Shown one piece after another: positions 1 through 5,948 of a stretch of DNA of 11,650 nucleotides (position 1 is its first letter; every line of letters starts with the position of its first letter). Source of the stretch: JANNWF01 sp052390415 (GTDB lineage Bacteria; Pseudomonadota; Gammaproteobacteria; Xanthomonadales; Xanthomonadaceae). A model generated the notes under the pieces. That model had not been told where the DNA came from, ran no database searches, and worked only from the letters and a program-made list of their open reading frames with translations. The DNA is taken from positions 1 to 11,650 of the forward strand of contig JBQTGY010000103.1 of NCBI GenBank assembly GCA_052390415.1. The letters are read 5' to 3'. Both the position numbers and the translations under genes were made by a program.

Positions 1-113
1 TCTGCGCCAAGCTTGGTCAGCGCCGCTGTCAGCGTCGTCTTACCGTGGTCAACGTGTCCAATCGTGCCGACGTTCACGTGCGGCTTGGTGCGCTCGAATT
101 TTGCCTTGGCCAT
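1..113 (-). CDS. tuf: Elongation factor Tu, N-terminal part (cut by window edge)
   Basis: EF-Tu carries aminoacyl-tRNA to the ribosomal A site as a GTP complex in the cytoplasm. Only the first 37 codons are in the window. They read MAKAKFERTKPHVNVGTIGH and continue into the GTPase P-loop GHVDHGKT at residues 19-26, which is characteristic of EF-Tu. The ATG is at 111-113. The gene follows tRNA-Thr by 37 bases on the same strand. The tRNA-Tyr-Gly-Thr-tuf order is the classic tufB arrangement of gammaproteobacteria, so co-transcription with the tRNAs from the promoter at 589-617 is likely. The identity is certain. Whether this is tufA-like or tufB-like can only be judged from this context. Confidence 0.97.
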   Translation of the reverse strand, partial: MAKAKFERTKPHVNVGTIGHVDHGKTTLTAALTKLGA

Positions 114-150
114 GGCCTGAAGAATCCCAGTAATGTCTATCGATCAAAGG

Positions 151-226
<76 letters not shown>

Positions 227-287
227 GAAACTGTTGCGTTACCCAACTTGCGTGTGTCGCCTGAATCTTGCCAACCCAGCCACCAAC

Positions 288-305
288 GAAGCTGCGGCTA
301 GCTTC
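288..305 (-). other. Small hairpin in the long tRNA-Gly to tRNA-Thr spacer
   Basis: A perfect 6-bp inverted repeat, GAAGCT/AGCTTC, surrounds a 6-base loop. It lies inside the 159-base spacer (227-385) between tRNA-Gly and tRNA-Thr. No U-run follows in the direction of transcription, so it does not look like an intrinsic terminator. It may be an RNase processing structure in the precursor, or chance. Nothing else in the spacer was recognisable: no tRNA remnant, no ORF and no good promoter. Confidence 0.35.
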
Positions 306-385
306 CCAAGTGCTGCTAACTACTTCCGCATTCAACTGCGATCAAACTTGCTATCAATTAGGCGATCACTCTTCGGGGTCGCCAA

Positions 386-459
386 TGGAGCGGGAGACGG
401 GAATCGAACCCGCATGATCAGCTTGGAAGGCTGGAGTTCTACCATTGAACTACTCCCGC
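386..459 (-). tRNA. glyT: tRNA-Gly(TCC)
   Basis: A 74-base cloverleaf on the minus strand. It has acceptor stem GCGGGAG/CTCCCGC, the D-arm AGTTCAATGGTAGAAC, anticodon stem-loop CCAGC-CTTCCAA-GCTGA with anticodon TCC, T-arm GCGGGTTCGATTCCCGT, discriminator T and an encoded CCA. It lies 28 bases after tRNA-Tyr in the direction of transcription. Confidence 0.97.
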
Positions 460-487
460 TTGAACACTGCCGCGCCGGCGGAAAGTC

Positions 488-573
488 TGGTGGAGGGAGG
501 TGGATTCGAACCACCGAAGGCGTGAGCCAGCAGATTTACAGTCTGCCCCCGTTGGCCGCTTGGGTATCCCTCC
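488..573 (-). tRNA. tyrU: tRNA-Tyr(GTA)
   Basis: An 86-base class II tRNA on the minus strand. The acceptor stem GGAGGGA/TCCCTCC, anticodon arm GCAGA-CTGTAAA-TCTGC (anticodon GTA), long variable arm and T-arm GGTGGTTCGAATCCACC are all present, with an encoded CCA. It is the first gene of the tRNA-tuf unit and starts about 15 bases after the -10 box of the promoter at 589-617. Confidence 0.97.
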
Positions 574-588
574 GTAAAAGAGCCGCTT

Positions 589-617
589 ATTATTGTTGAT
601 CGTTTGGCTGCCGTCAA
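589..617 (-). promoter_or_regulatory. Sigma70-type promoter of the tRNA-Tyr-Gly-Thr-tuf unit
   Basis: On the minus strand a -35 box TTGACG (612-617) is separated by exactly 17 bases from a -10 box AATAAT (589-594). Each matches the consensus at 5 of 6 positions. The bases after the -10 read AAGCGGCTC, a GC-rich discriminator like those of stringently controlled stable-RNA promoters. Transcription would start near 582, about 8-9 bases before the mature tRNA-Tyr. The promoter lies in the short gap between the ychF stop and the tRNA, which is where the tuf unit needs one. Stringent control is inferred from family knowledge and has not been shown here. Confidence 0.75.
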
Positions 618-647
618 TGCGTGCGGCATCCGAATGTCAGACCAACG

Positions 648-1739
648 TTAAACGTTGAAGCGAAAATGCAGCACATCACCTTCCTTGACGATGTATTCCT
701 TGCCCTCGAGGCGCAACCTGCCTGCCTCTTTGGCACCGGATTCGCCGCGATAGCGGATGAAATCATCGTAGCCAATGGTCTCTGCGCGAATGAATCCGCG
801 CTCGAAATCGGTGTGGATGACGCCCGCCGCTTGCGGCGCTGTTGCACCAGCAAATACGGTCCACGCGCGGACTTCCTTGACTCCGGCAGTGAAGTAAGTC
901 AGCAGCCCCAGCAACTTGTAGCCGGCACGAATCACCCGGTTAAGGCCTGGCTCCGCCAGACCGAGGTCACGCAGGAATTCGTCGCGGTCAGCATCTTCCA
1001 ACTGCGCCATTTCCTCCTCGATCGACGCACAGACCGGCACCACCTCTGCACCCTCGCTCTCTGCGCGAATCCTCACGACGTCGAGCAAGGGGTTGTCGTG
1101 AAAGCCATCCTCGCGAACGTTGGCGATGTACATGACCGGCTTGATCGTGAGCAAGAAGAGATCGCGCAAAAGTGCCTTTTGATCGGCATCCAAGCCCATG
1201 GCCCGCACCGGCTTGCCTTGATCGAGTTGCGCGCGCACTGGAATCAACACGTCGCGCCGCGCAATCGCGTCCTTGTCGCCAGCCTTGGCGGAACGCTCGG
1301 CCCGATTCAGGGCTTTCTCGACAGACTCCAGGTCGGCCAAGGCTAGCTCGGTGTCGATCGTCTCGATGTCGGAAATCGGATCGATCTTGCCGGCTACGTG
1401 AATGATGTCGCCGTGCTCGAAGCAACGGACGACATGAGCAATCGCATCGGTTTCCCGAATATTTGCAAGAAACTTGTTGCCCAGGCCCTCGCCCTTGCTC
1501 GCGCCGGCTACCAAACCGGCGATATCGACAAACTCGACCGCCGTCGCGATGGTCTTCTGTGGCTTGACGATTTGCGCCAAGGCATCCAGGCGCAAGTCAG
1601 GAACCGGCACGACTCCGATGTTGGGATCGATTGTGCAAAAAGGAAAATTGGCGGCTGCGATGCCCGCTTTGGTCAGCGCATTGAAGAGGGTTGACTTGCC
1701 AACATTTGGCAATCCAACGATGCCGCATTTGATGCCCAT
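648..1739 (-). CDS. ychF: Ribosome-associated ATPase YchF (OLA1 family)
   Basis: YchF is an Obg-related P-loop protein that hydrolyses ATP rather than GTP and binds the ribosome; it is linked to stress responses in E. coli. The 363 residues match the usual length. Visible motifs are the P-loop GLPNVGKST (residues 9-17), DIAG (72-75) followed by the GASKGEGLGNKF loop, His114 (the catalytic His position in E. coli), and NVRE at 207-210, the NxxE motif that gives ATP preference. The TGS-type C-terminal domain runs from about 280 to 363. The ATG has a GGAAG ribosome site 4 bases upstream. It follows pth by 84 bases, the common rplY-pth-ychF order. No clear terminator separates it from the tRNA promoter downstream. 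Confidence 0.97.
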   Translation of the reverse strand: MGIKCGIVGLPNVGKSTLFNALTKAGIAAANFPFCTIDPNIGVVPVPDLRLDALAQIVKPQKTIATAVEFVDIAGLVAGASKGEGLGNKFLANIRETDAIAHVVRCFEHGDIIHVAGKIDPISDIETIDTELALADLESVEKALNRAERSAKAGDKDAIARRDVLIPVRAQLDQGKPVRAMGLDADQKALLRDLFLLTIKPVMYIANVREDGFHDNPLLDVVRIRAESEGAEVVPVCASIEEEMAQLEDADRDEFLRDLGLAEPGLNRVIRAGYKLLGLLTYFTAGVKEVRAWTVFAGATAPQAAGVIHTDFERGFIRAETIGYDDFIRYRGESGAKEAGRLRLEGKEYIVKEGDVLHFRFNV

Positions 1740-1823
1740 TGTGCTTCCAGAGATTTGAGGGTTGAAAGGTTCTGGACCGAGGCGTGAAGCGGCGCGGCTG
1801 CAAACCAGAGGTTCACGTGCCGA

Positions 1824-2423
1824 TCAACGGCCGAGTCTTAATCCATCCACCTTGGTGTGCAATTGCTTCATCGCTTCATTGAGATCGCCCCGGACCAGCA
1901 GTGGCAGAACCCCAAGGGCGTCGTCGATGCTTCGCAGAATGCTGGCTTCGTCGTCCGCTGACGCACGCCCCAGCACCCAATCGGTCACCTTGTCCTTGTG
2001 ACCTGGATGACCGATGCCAATCCGCAACCGGTGGAAACGGCCGTGACCGAGCTGCGCGAGCAAGTCGCGCAATCCATTTTGCCCACCATGTCCGCCGTCG
2101 AACTTGAGCTTGGCGGTTCCGGTTGGCAGATCGAGCTCGTCATGGACGACCAACAGCTCTTCAGGCTCGAACTTCCAGAAACGAAGCGCAGCCAGCACAG
2201 ATTGCGCACTGCGGTTCATGAATGTCGCGGGCTTCAGAACCCACACGGGGTGGCCCTCGATTTCCACCTTGGTCGCCGAGCCGAACAACTTTGGTTCGAC
2301 GGAAAAACTGGCCCCGTGCTTTTGGGCAAGCGCGTCTGCCCACCAGAATCCTGCATTGTGGCGTTGACGTGCATGCAAAGGGCCAGGATTTCCCAGCCCT
2401 GCGATCAGGCGCAGTGCGGCCAT
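1824..2423 (-). CDS. pth: Peptidyl-tRNA hydrolase
   Basis: Pth cleaves the ester bond of peptidyl-tRNAs released early from ribosomes and so recycles tRNA in the cytosol. With the ATG at 2423 the protein has 199 residues, normal for the family. Catalytic and binding residues are visible: Asn12 in GLGNPG, His22 in QRHNAGF, Asn70 in FMN, Asp95 in VVHDELDLP, and Asn116 in GGHGGQNGL. The segment GPLHARQRHN has His where E. coli has Tyr15; I recall His here in xanthomonad Pth too. A longer reading from TTG at 2432 is possible but adds only three residues not seen in relatives. Neither start has a clear Shine-Dalgarno site. A strong terminator-like hairpin ends 15 bases before the start, so output may be held below that of rplY. 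Confidence 0.96.
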   Translation of the reverse strand: MAALRLIAGLGNPGPLHARQRHNAGFWWADALAQKHGASFSVEPKLFGSATKVEIEGHPVWVLKPATFMNRSAQSVLAALRFWKFEPEELLVVHDELDLPTGTAKLKFDGGHGGQNGLRDLLAQLGHGRFHRLRIGIGHPGHKDKVTDWVLGRASADDEASILRSIDDALGVLPLLVRGDLNEAMKQLHTKVDGLRLGR

Positions 2424-2438
2424 GAAGGGCAAGAACGA

Positions 2439-2477
2439 AACGCGCGCCCTTCCATCATTGCTGAAGGGGCGCGCGTT
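2439..2477 (-). terminator. Terminator-like or attenuator hairpin between rplY and pth
   Basis: A 14-base arm (2439-2452) pairs fully with a 15-base arm (2463-2477) apart from one bulged G, around a 10-base loop. The stem contains the GC-rich core GCGCGC followed by CCCTTC/GAAGGG. On the transcribed minus strand the stem is followed by TCGTTCTT, a loosely T-rich tail. The structure lies wholly in the 63-base gap between the rplY stop and the pth ATG. I read it as a partial intrinsic terminator that lowers read-through from rplY into pth. An RNA-processing or stabilising stem is the alternative, since the U-tract is imperfect. Confidence 0.6.
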
Positions 2478-2486
2478 GCGACCGGC

Positions 2487-3125
2487 TTACTTCTTGTCAG
2501 CAGCCGGTGATGCTGCGCCATCAGCTGCCGACTCATCAGCTTCGACGCGCGGGTGACGAGCAATCACGACAGCCAAATCGTGTTCCTTGCCCAATTTGAG
2601 CGAATCGATGGTGACGCCTGCCGGCAGGACCAGCTGCGACAAATGCACGACGTCGCCTTCCACCAGAGAGGCCAGATCGACGGCGATGAACTCGGGAAGG
2701 TCACGCGGCAAGCAGGTGACTTCCACTTCGTTCAACTCATGCGTCACGACAACACCGGAGGTCTTGCCAGCTGGCGACGTCTCCTGATTTAGGAAGTGCA
2801 GCGGCACCTGGACGGTGATCGCTTCGTTCTCGGAAATGCGCAGAAAGTCGAGATGCATGATCAGTGGCTTGAACGGGTGGCGCTGCATGTCACGCAACAG
2901 CACCTTTTGCGTTTGACCGTTGATCTCAAGGTCCAGGATAGAGGCATAGAACCATTCGTGCTGTGATGCCAGGAAAATGGTGTTGTGCAGGATCTGGATG
3001 CTCTGCGGCTCTTGATGCGCGCCGTAAACGACGGCCGGCAGCTGACCGGTACGACGCAGGCGGCGGCTCGCACCCTTGCCCTGATCTTTCCGGTCGGTTG
3101 CTGCAATTACGTGTTGAGTTGCCAT
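2487..3125 (-). CDS. rplY: 50S ribosomal protein L25 (long form with TL5/CTC C-terminal domain)
   Basis: L25 binds 5S rRNA in the large ribosomal subunit. The 212-residue protein is the long, CTC-like form. The N-terminal L25 domain (about 6-95) includes GKGASRRLRRTGQLPAVVYG and RDMQRHPFKPLIMHLDFLR, both typical. The C-terminal beta-rich domain (about 100-195) includes SPAGKTSGVVVTHELNEVEV and LPRDLPEFI. It ends in an Ala/Asp-rich acidic tail with a final Lys pair, common in this form. E. coli L25 lacks the second domain, while xanthomonads and pseudomonads have it. The ATG has AAAGG 8 bases upstream. It lies 183 bases after prs, with repeats in the leader, and 63 bases before pth. Confidence 0.97.
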   Translation of the reverse strand: MATQHVIAATDRKDQGKGASRRLRRTGQLPAVVYGAHQEPQSIQILHNTIFLASQHEWFYASILDLEINGQTQKVLLRDMQRHPFKPLIMHLDFLRISENEAITVQVPLHFLNQETSPAGKTSGVVVTHELNEVEVTCLPRDLPEFIAVDLASLVEGDVVHLSQLVLPAGVTIDSLKLGKEHDLAVVIARHPRVEADESAADGAASPAADKK

Positions 3126-3150
3126 GGATGTTGCCTTTCTTCAGTGTTGA

Positions 3151-3193
3151 GCCGCCTCGCGGCAGCGTTGAATCTCCCCCGCGACCAGGGGAG
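3151..3193 (-). other. Two tandem hairpins in the rplY leader
   Basis: Two compact inverted repeats lie shortly upstream of rplY. The first has stem GCCGC/GCGGC with a 3-base loop (3151-3163). The second has stem CTCCCC/GGGGAG with an 8-base loop (3174-3193). On the transcribed strand the GGGGAG hairpin comes first, then the GCCGC hairpin about 25 bases before the rplY start. L25 genes of some gammaproteobacteria have autogenous leader elements, but I cannot match this to a known one. They may equally be part of a dispersed genomic repeat. Confidence 0.4.
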
Positions 3194-3203
3194 GGTTTTC
3201 TAC

Positions 3204-3304
3204 CGGGACTCGGGACTCGGGATTCCAAAGCGTCAGAGCCGAGCCACAAGCACAATATTTGCAATCAGCGATTTCTAATCCTGCTTCCCGAATCTCGAAT
3301 CCCG
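3204..3304 (-). repeat. Inverted repeat with short tandem heptamers between prs and rplY
   Basis: The left arm (3204-3222) reads CGGGACTCGGGACTCGGGA, two and a half copies of a 7-base unit. The right arm (3286-3304) reads TCCCGAATCTCGAATCCCG, and its complement is a diverged copy of the same unit. The arms match at 16 of 19 positions across a 63-base loop. The right arm ends five bases before the prs stop codon. As RNA from the minus strand, two of the three mismatches become G-U pairs. I recall similar GGGATTC/GGGACTC strings scattered between genes in xanthomonad genomes, so this is probably a dispersed repeat that could also act as a 3' structure for prs. Confidence 0.6.
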
Positions 3305-3308
3305 CCAC

Positions 3309-4265
3309 CTAATCGACATACAACGAACTTACCGACTCGCCAAATGCAATCCGGCGAATCGTTTCAGCCAGCAACTCTGCGACGCTGAGCTGGCGAATCT
3401 TGCTGCATGCCACTGCCTCGGCGGACAGTGGAATGGTGTCGGTCACCACCAGCTCATCGAGTTGGGAGTTGCCAATATTCGACAACGCAGCGCCTGACAG
3501 CACCGGATGGGTGCAGTAAGCAAGCACGCGTTGCGCACCGTGGTCCTTCAACGCCGCTGCCGCCGCACACAAGGTACCGGCGGTGTCGACGATGTCATCT
3601 ACCAACACACAGGTCTTGCCGGCCACGTCACCGATGATGTTCATCACCGTCGCGACATTGGCCTTGGGTCGACGTTTGTCGATGATTGCCAACTCGGCGT
3701 CATCAAGGCGCTTGGCAACGGCTCGTGCACGCACGACGCCGCCGACATCCGGGCTGACCACGATCACATTTTCGGTGCCCGTCGAACGCCAGATGTCAGC
3801 CAACAGAATCGGCGACGCATAGACGTTATCGACCGGCATGTCGAAGAACCCTTGAATTTGATCCGCATGCACATCGACGGTCAGGACTCGATCTGCGCCC
3901 ACTGCCGAGAACATCTTTGCCGCTACCTTCGCGGTGATCGCAACGCGCGCTGAGCGCGGTCGCCGATCTTGTCGCGCATAGCCGAAATACGGCACCACGG
4001 CGGTTACACTGGAAGCTGATGCGCGCTTCAGTGCGTCGATCAATACCAGCAACTCCATGAAATTCTCGGCCGTCGGCGCGCAGGTCGACTGGATGACGAA
4101 AATCTCTTGGCGGCGAACGTTTTCCTCGATCTCGACATGCACTTCGCCGTCCGAGAACCGACCAACCAACGCCTTGCCCAATCGAATACCAAGCTCGCGA
4201 CACACCGATAGCGCTAGTGGGCGATTGGCGTTGCCCGAAAAAACCAGCAGCCCGTCGGTGTTCAC
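3309..4265 (-). CDS. prs: Ribose-phosphate pyrophosphokinase (PRPP synthetase)
   Basis: Prs converts ribose 5-phosphate and ATP into PRPP, the precursor for nucleotides, histidine, tryptophan and NAD. With a GTG start at 4265 the protein has 318 residues, close to E. coli Prs (315). Landmarks are FSGNAN near the N terminus, GRFSDGE (35-41), the catalytic flexible-loop region YFGYARQDRR (93-102) and SARVAITAK, His133 in VDVHADQIQGFFD, SPDVGGVVRAR, and the PRPP-binding loop VDDIVDTAGT (222-231). The GTG is preceded by GGAG at a 6-base distance, which decides the start. An upstream GTG at 4304 would add 13 residues without family support. The gene begins 45 bases after tRNA-Gln, so tRNA 3' processing could create the 5' end of its mRNA. 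Confidence 0.97.
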   Translation of the reverse strand: MNTDGLLVFSGNANRPLALSVCRELGIRLGKALVGRFSDGEVHVEIEENVRRQEIFVIQSTCAPTAENFMELLVLIDALKRASASSVTAVVPYFGYARQDRRPRSARVAITAKVAAKMFSAVGADRVLTVDVHADQIQGFFDMPVDNVYASPILLADIWRSTGTENVIVVSPDVGGVVRARAVAKRLDDAELAIIDKRRPKANVATVMNIIGDVAGKTCVLVDDIVDTAGTLCAAAAALKDHGAQRVLAYCTHPVLSGAALSNIGNSQLDELVVTDTIPLSAEAVACSKIRQLSVAELLAETIRRIAFGESVSSLYVD

Positions 4266-4271
4266 GCATTT

Positions 4272-4275
4272 CTCC
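4272..4275 (-). promoter_or_regulatory. Ribosome binding site of prs
   Basis: The minus strand reads GGAG, then six bases, then GTG. This is the best Shine-Dalgarno site in the region. It selects the GTG at 4265 over the GTG at 4304, which has no such site and lies only six bases from the end of tRNA-Gln. Confidence 0.7.
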
Positions 4276-4310
4276 GAACTTTCAATACGGTGATCGCGAA
4301 CCACACTAGG

Positions 4311-4385
4311 TGGCTGGGGCGGGAGGATTCGAACCTCCGAATGCCGGAATCAAAATCCGGTGCCTTACCACTTGGCGACGCCCCA
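4311..4385 (-). tRNA. glnT: tRNA-Gln(TTG)
   Basis: A 75-base cloverleaf on the minus strand. It has acceptor stem TGGGGCG/CGCCCCA, D-arm GCCAAGTGGTAAGGC, anticodon arm CCGGA-TTTTGAT-TCCGG with anticodon TTG, T-arm GGAGGTTCGAATCCTCC, discriminator G and an encoded CCA. It sits between ispE (41 bases upstream in transcription) and prs (45 bases downstream), an arrangement I recall from Pseudomonas and xanthomonads. No convincing promoter of its own is seen, so it is probably cut out of the ispE-prs transcript. The symbol glnT is conventional only. Confidence 0.96.
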
Positions 4386-4426
4386 AAATTACAGTCCTGC
4401 ACTTGCTACAGTCGGAATGTTCGCCG

Positions 4427-5305
4427 CTAATTCTGTTCGGCTTGTCGCGCCTTGAGCGCACTTCTCAAACCCGAACAACTGACGCCTCGCGCGCACCACA
4501 CCGACCAGTGTGAAACCAACGCGGCGCGAGCCTCTTCCGCCTCTTCTGAACTGGCGAAAGCGACAAAACAACCACTACCTGAACCCGTCAATTGCGCTCG
4601 ACCAAAATTGGACAGCGCATCCAAAGCTTCATCGACGCGAGCCGACCGCGCGCGCAGAACGGCCTCGAAAGCGTTGCCGAAGCCATTTGGATTCAAGAAG
4701 TCGCGCATTGTGATCGGCGAGTCATTTCTTGTCAATTCAGGCGCTTGGAACAGCTCACCGGTTGGCACCATTACGCCTGGATCCAGCAGCAAATAATGTC
4801 GCTCAGGCAGTTTGATAACAGAGAGCTGCTCGCCGATGCCTTCCGCCCATGCACTTTGACCGTGTACGAATACCGGCACGTCGGCACCCAAACGCAGGCC
4901 GATCGCGGCCAGGGTCCGCTCGTCGAAACGAAGATCCCAAAGCCAGTTCAAGCCGACCAACACGCTGGCAGCATCCGAACTTCCGCCACCGAAACCACCG
5001 CCAACCGGAATGCGTTTGACAAGCTGGATATCGACACCCATCCGCGTGCCACTGGCTGCTTGCAACGCAAGCGCTGCCCGCACCGTCAGGTCATCCTCCG
5101 CCTTGACTCCTCGCAGAGCCGATTCGCGAACGATGCGGCCGTCATCGCGCGCGCGCAGCGCCACCTCATCGCCCCAGTCCAATAACTGGAAAACGGTTTG
5201 AAGTCGGTGATAGCCATCCTCACGACGGCCAACAATGCGCAGAAAAAGATTGAGTTTGGCGGGCGCTGGCCAACGACTCCACCCCTGCTTGGCATCAGCC
5301 TCCAT
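4427..5305 (-). CDS. ispE: 4-diphosphocytidyl-2-C-methyl-D-erythritol kinase
   Basis: IspE phosphorylates CDP-methylerythritol at the 2-position with ATP, the fourth step of the MEP isoprenoid pathway. It is a GHMP kinase. From the ATG at 5305 it has 292 residues, as usual. Visible features are WPAPAKLNLFL with catalytic Lys17, GYHRLQTVFQLLDWGD, the ATP-binding loop PVGGGFGGGSSDAA (100-113), the second catalytic residue Asp142 in GADVPVF, and the C-terminal glycine motif LTGSGSGCFV. The reading frame stays open upstream to 5440, overlapping lolB, but those 45 codons have no family match. The start is 26 bases after the lolB stop, and its ribosome site is weak. The loop has Phe where GLGGGSS is common, probably harmless. 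Confidence 0.96.
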   Translation of the reverse strand: MEADAKQGWSRWPAPAKLNLFLRIVGRREDGYHRLQTVFQLLDWGDEVALRARDDGRIVRESALRGVKAEDDLTVRAALALQAASGTRMGVDIQLVKRIPVGGGFGGGSSDAASVLVGLNWLWDLRFDERTLAAIGLRLGADVPVFVHGQSAWAEGIGEQLSVIKLPERHYLLLDPGVMVPTGELFQAPELTRNDSPITMRDFLNPNGFGNAFEAVLRARSARVDEALDALSNFGRAQLTGSGSGCFVAFASSEEAEEARAALVSHWSVWCARGVSCSGLRSALKARQAEQN

Positions 5306-5331
5306 CGCAGCCCAGTCCGCCAGCGCAATCT

Positions 5332-5943
5332 TCAAGAAGCGTCGGGCGAATGCCAACGCGTGATGAGCAAGCGAACTCTGTGCTTGCCACGTTGAGCAAA
5401 TATCTTGGTCGGCATCGGTGGCGACATCTTTCGATTCCAACCACGGTATTCAACGATCCACCCGTGTTGAGCAAGCTCGAAGGGCAGTCCATCTTCAGCG
5501 AATCGCAGGGAAGACTCCCCGTCGCCGCGCGCCCCACGCACCCAGGATGCGAGATCTGCCAGCGGCAACACCCAACCAACTTCACGCGCAAGCAGGGCTT
5601 CTGCATCAGCATCCTCATGGGGACCGCCATCCAGCCCTTCCAGCCGCGCCAAACCAAGCTTCACTTGCAGTCGCCAGGTCTGCCGCGTCACCGGGGCCTG
5701 AACCTCGAGCTCGTAGTCGTCGATACCTTGTACCCAACGCAAGTTGCCACTGCCACCGTCATCCCCATTGGAAACTGCCAGCCGACCAACCAACGACCAG
5801 TTTTCCACCTGAGCGATTTGCGCTTCGCGTGACGCCTGCTGCATCAAGTCCGCCGCATCGCCGGTTCGTGGCGCCATGGTTCGGCAGCCGACCAGCGCCA
5901 GCATCAGCCCCAATACGCCGAGCCAGCGCATCGCTGAGATCAT
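5332..5943 (-). CDS. lolB: Outer-membrane lipoprotein receptor LolB
   Basis: LolB receives lipoproteins from periplasmic LolA and inserts them into the outer membrane; it is itself a lipoprotein. From the ATG at 5943 it has 203 residues. It starts with a type II signal peptide ending in the lipobox LVGC, with Cys20 as the lipidated residue. The residue after Cys is Arg, not the inner-membrane retention Asp. The LolB fold is recognisable from NWSLVGRLAVS, NLRWVQGIDDYELEVQAP, GWVLPLADLASWVRG, and the terminal RVRLLITRW. Where E. coli has its protruding-loop Leu (NPLGST), this protein aligns Val85 (APVTRQ). Other starts are possible: TTG at 5952, whose last bases overlap the stop of the TPR gene, or ATG at 5931. 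The overlap suggests translational coupling. Confidence 0.93.
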   Translation of the reverse strand: MISAMRWLGVLGLMLALVGCRTMAPRTGDAADLMQQASREAQIAQVENWSLVGRLAVSNGDDGGSGNLRWVQGIDDYELEVQAPVTRQTWRLQVKLGLARLEGLDGGPHEDADAEALLAREVGWVLPLADLASWVRGARGDGESSLRFAEDGLPFELAQHGWIVEYRGWNRKMSPPMPTKIFAQRGKHRVRLLITRWHSPDAS

Positions 5944-5948
5944 CTGAG

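Noticed and set aside
234..599. Plus-strand open frame of 121 codons across the tRNA genes
   Set aside because: It is the antisense of tRNA-Gly and tRNA-Tyr, a known source of spurious ORFs.
638..656. CAACGTT palindrome around the ychF stop as a terminator
   Set aside because: The stem is short and AT-rich with no T-run. It is partly the coding sequence of the last codons.
621..1346. Long plus-strand open frame antisense to ychF
   Set aside because: It mirrors a strongly conserved ychF reading frame, has no recognisable domain and no ribosome site. It is a shadow of high-GC coding DNA.
2424..2432. TTG start for pth three codons upstream
   Set aside because: The ATG at 2423 gives MAALRLIAGLGNPG, which aligns with family N termini. 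The TTG adds residues without support.
4266..4304. Longer prs start at a GTG at 4304 (331 aa)
   Set aside because: The extra 13 residues have no counterpart in Prs proteins, the GTG is six bases from tRNA-Gln, and the GTG at 4265 has a good GGAG site.
4386..4426. Possible promoter for tRNA-Gln with -10-like TGTAAT
   Set aside because: No acceptable -35 lies at 16-18 bases, and the implied start would fall inside the mature tRNA.
5306..5440. Upstream extension of ispE into lolB (45 extra codons)
   Set aside because: It lies within lolB and has no resemblance to IspE. The ATG at 5305 fits the family.
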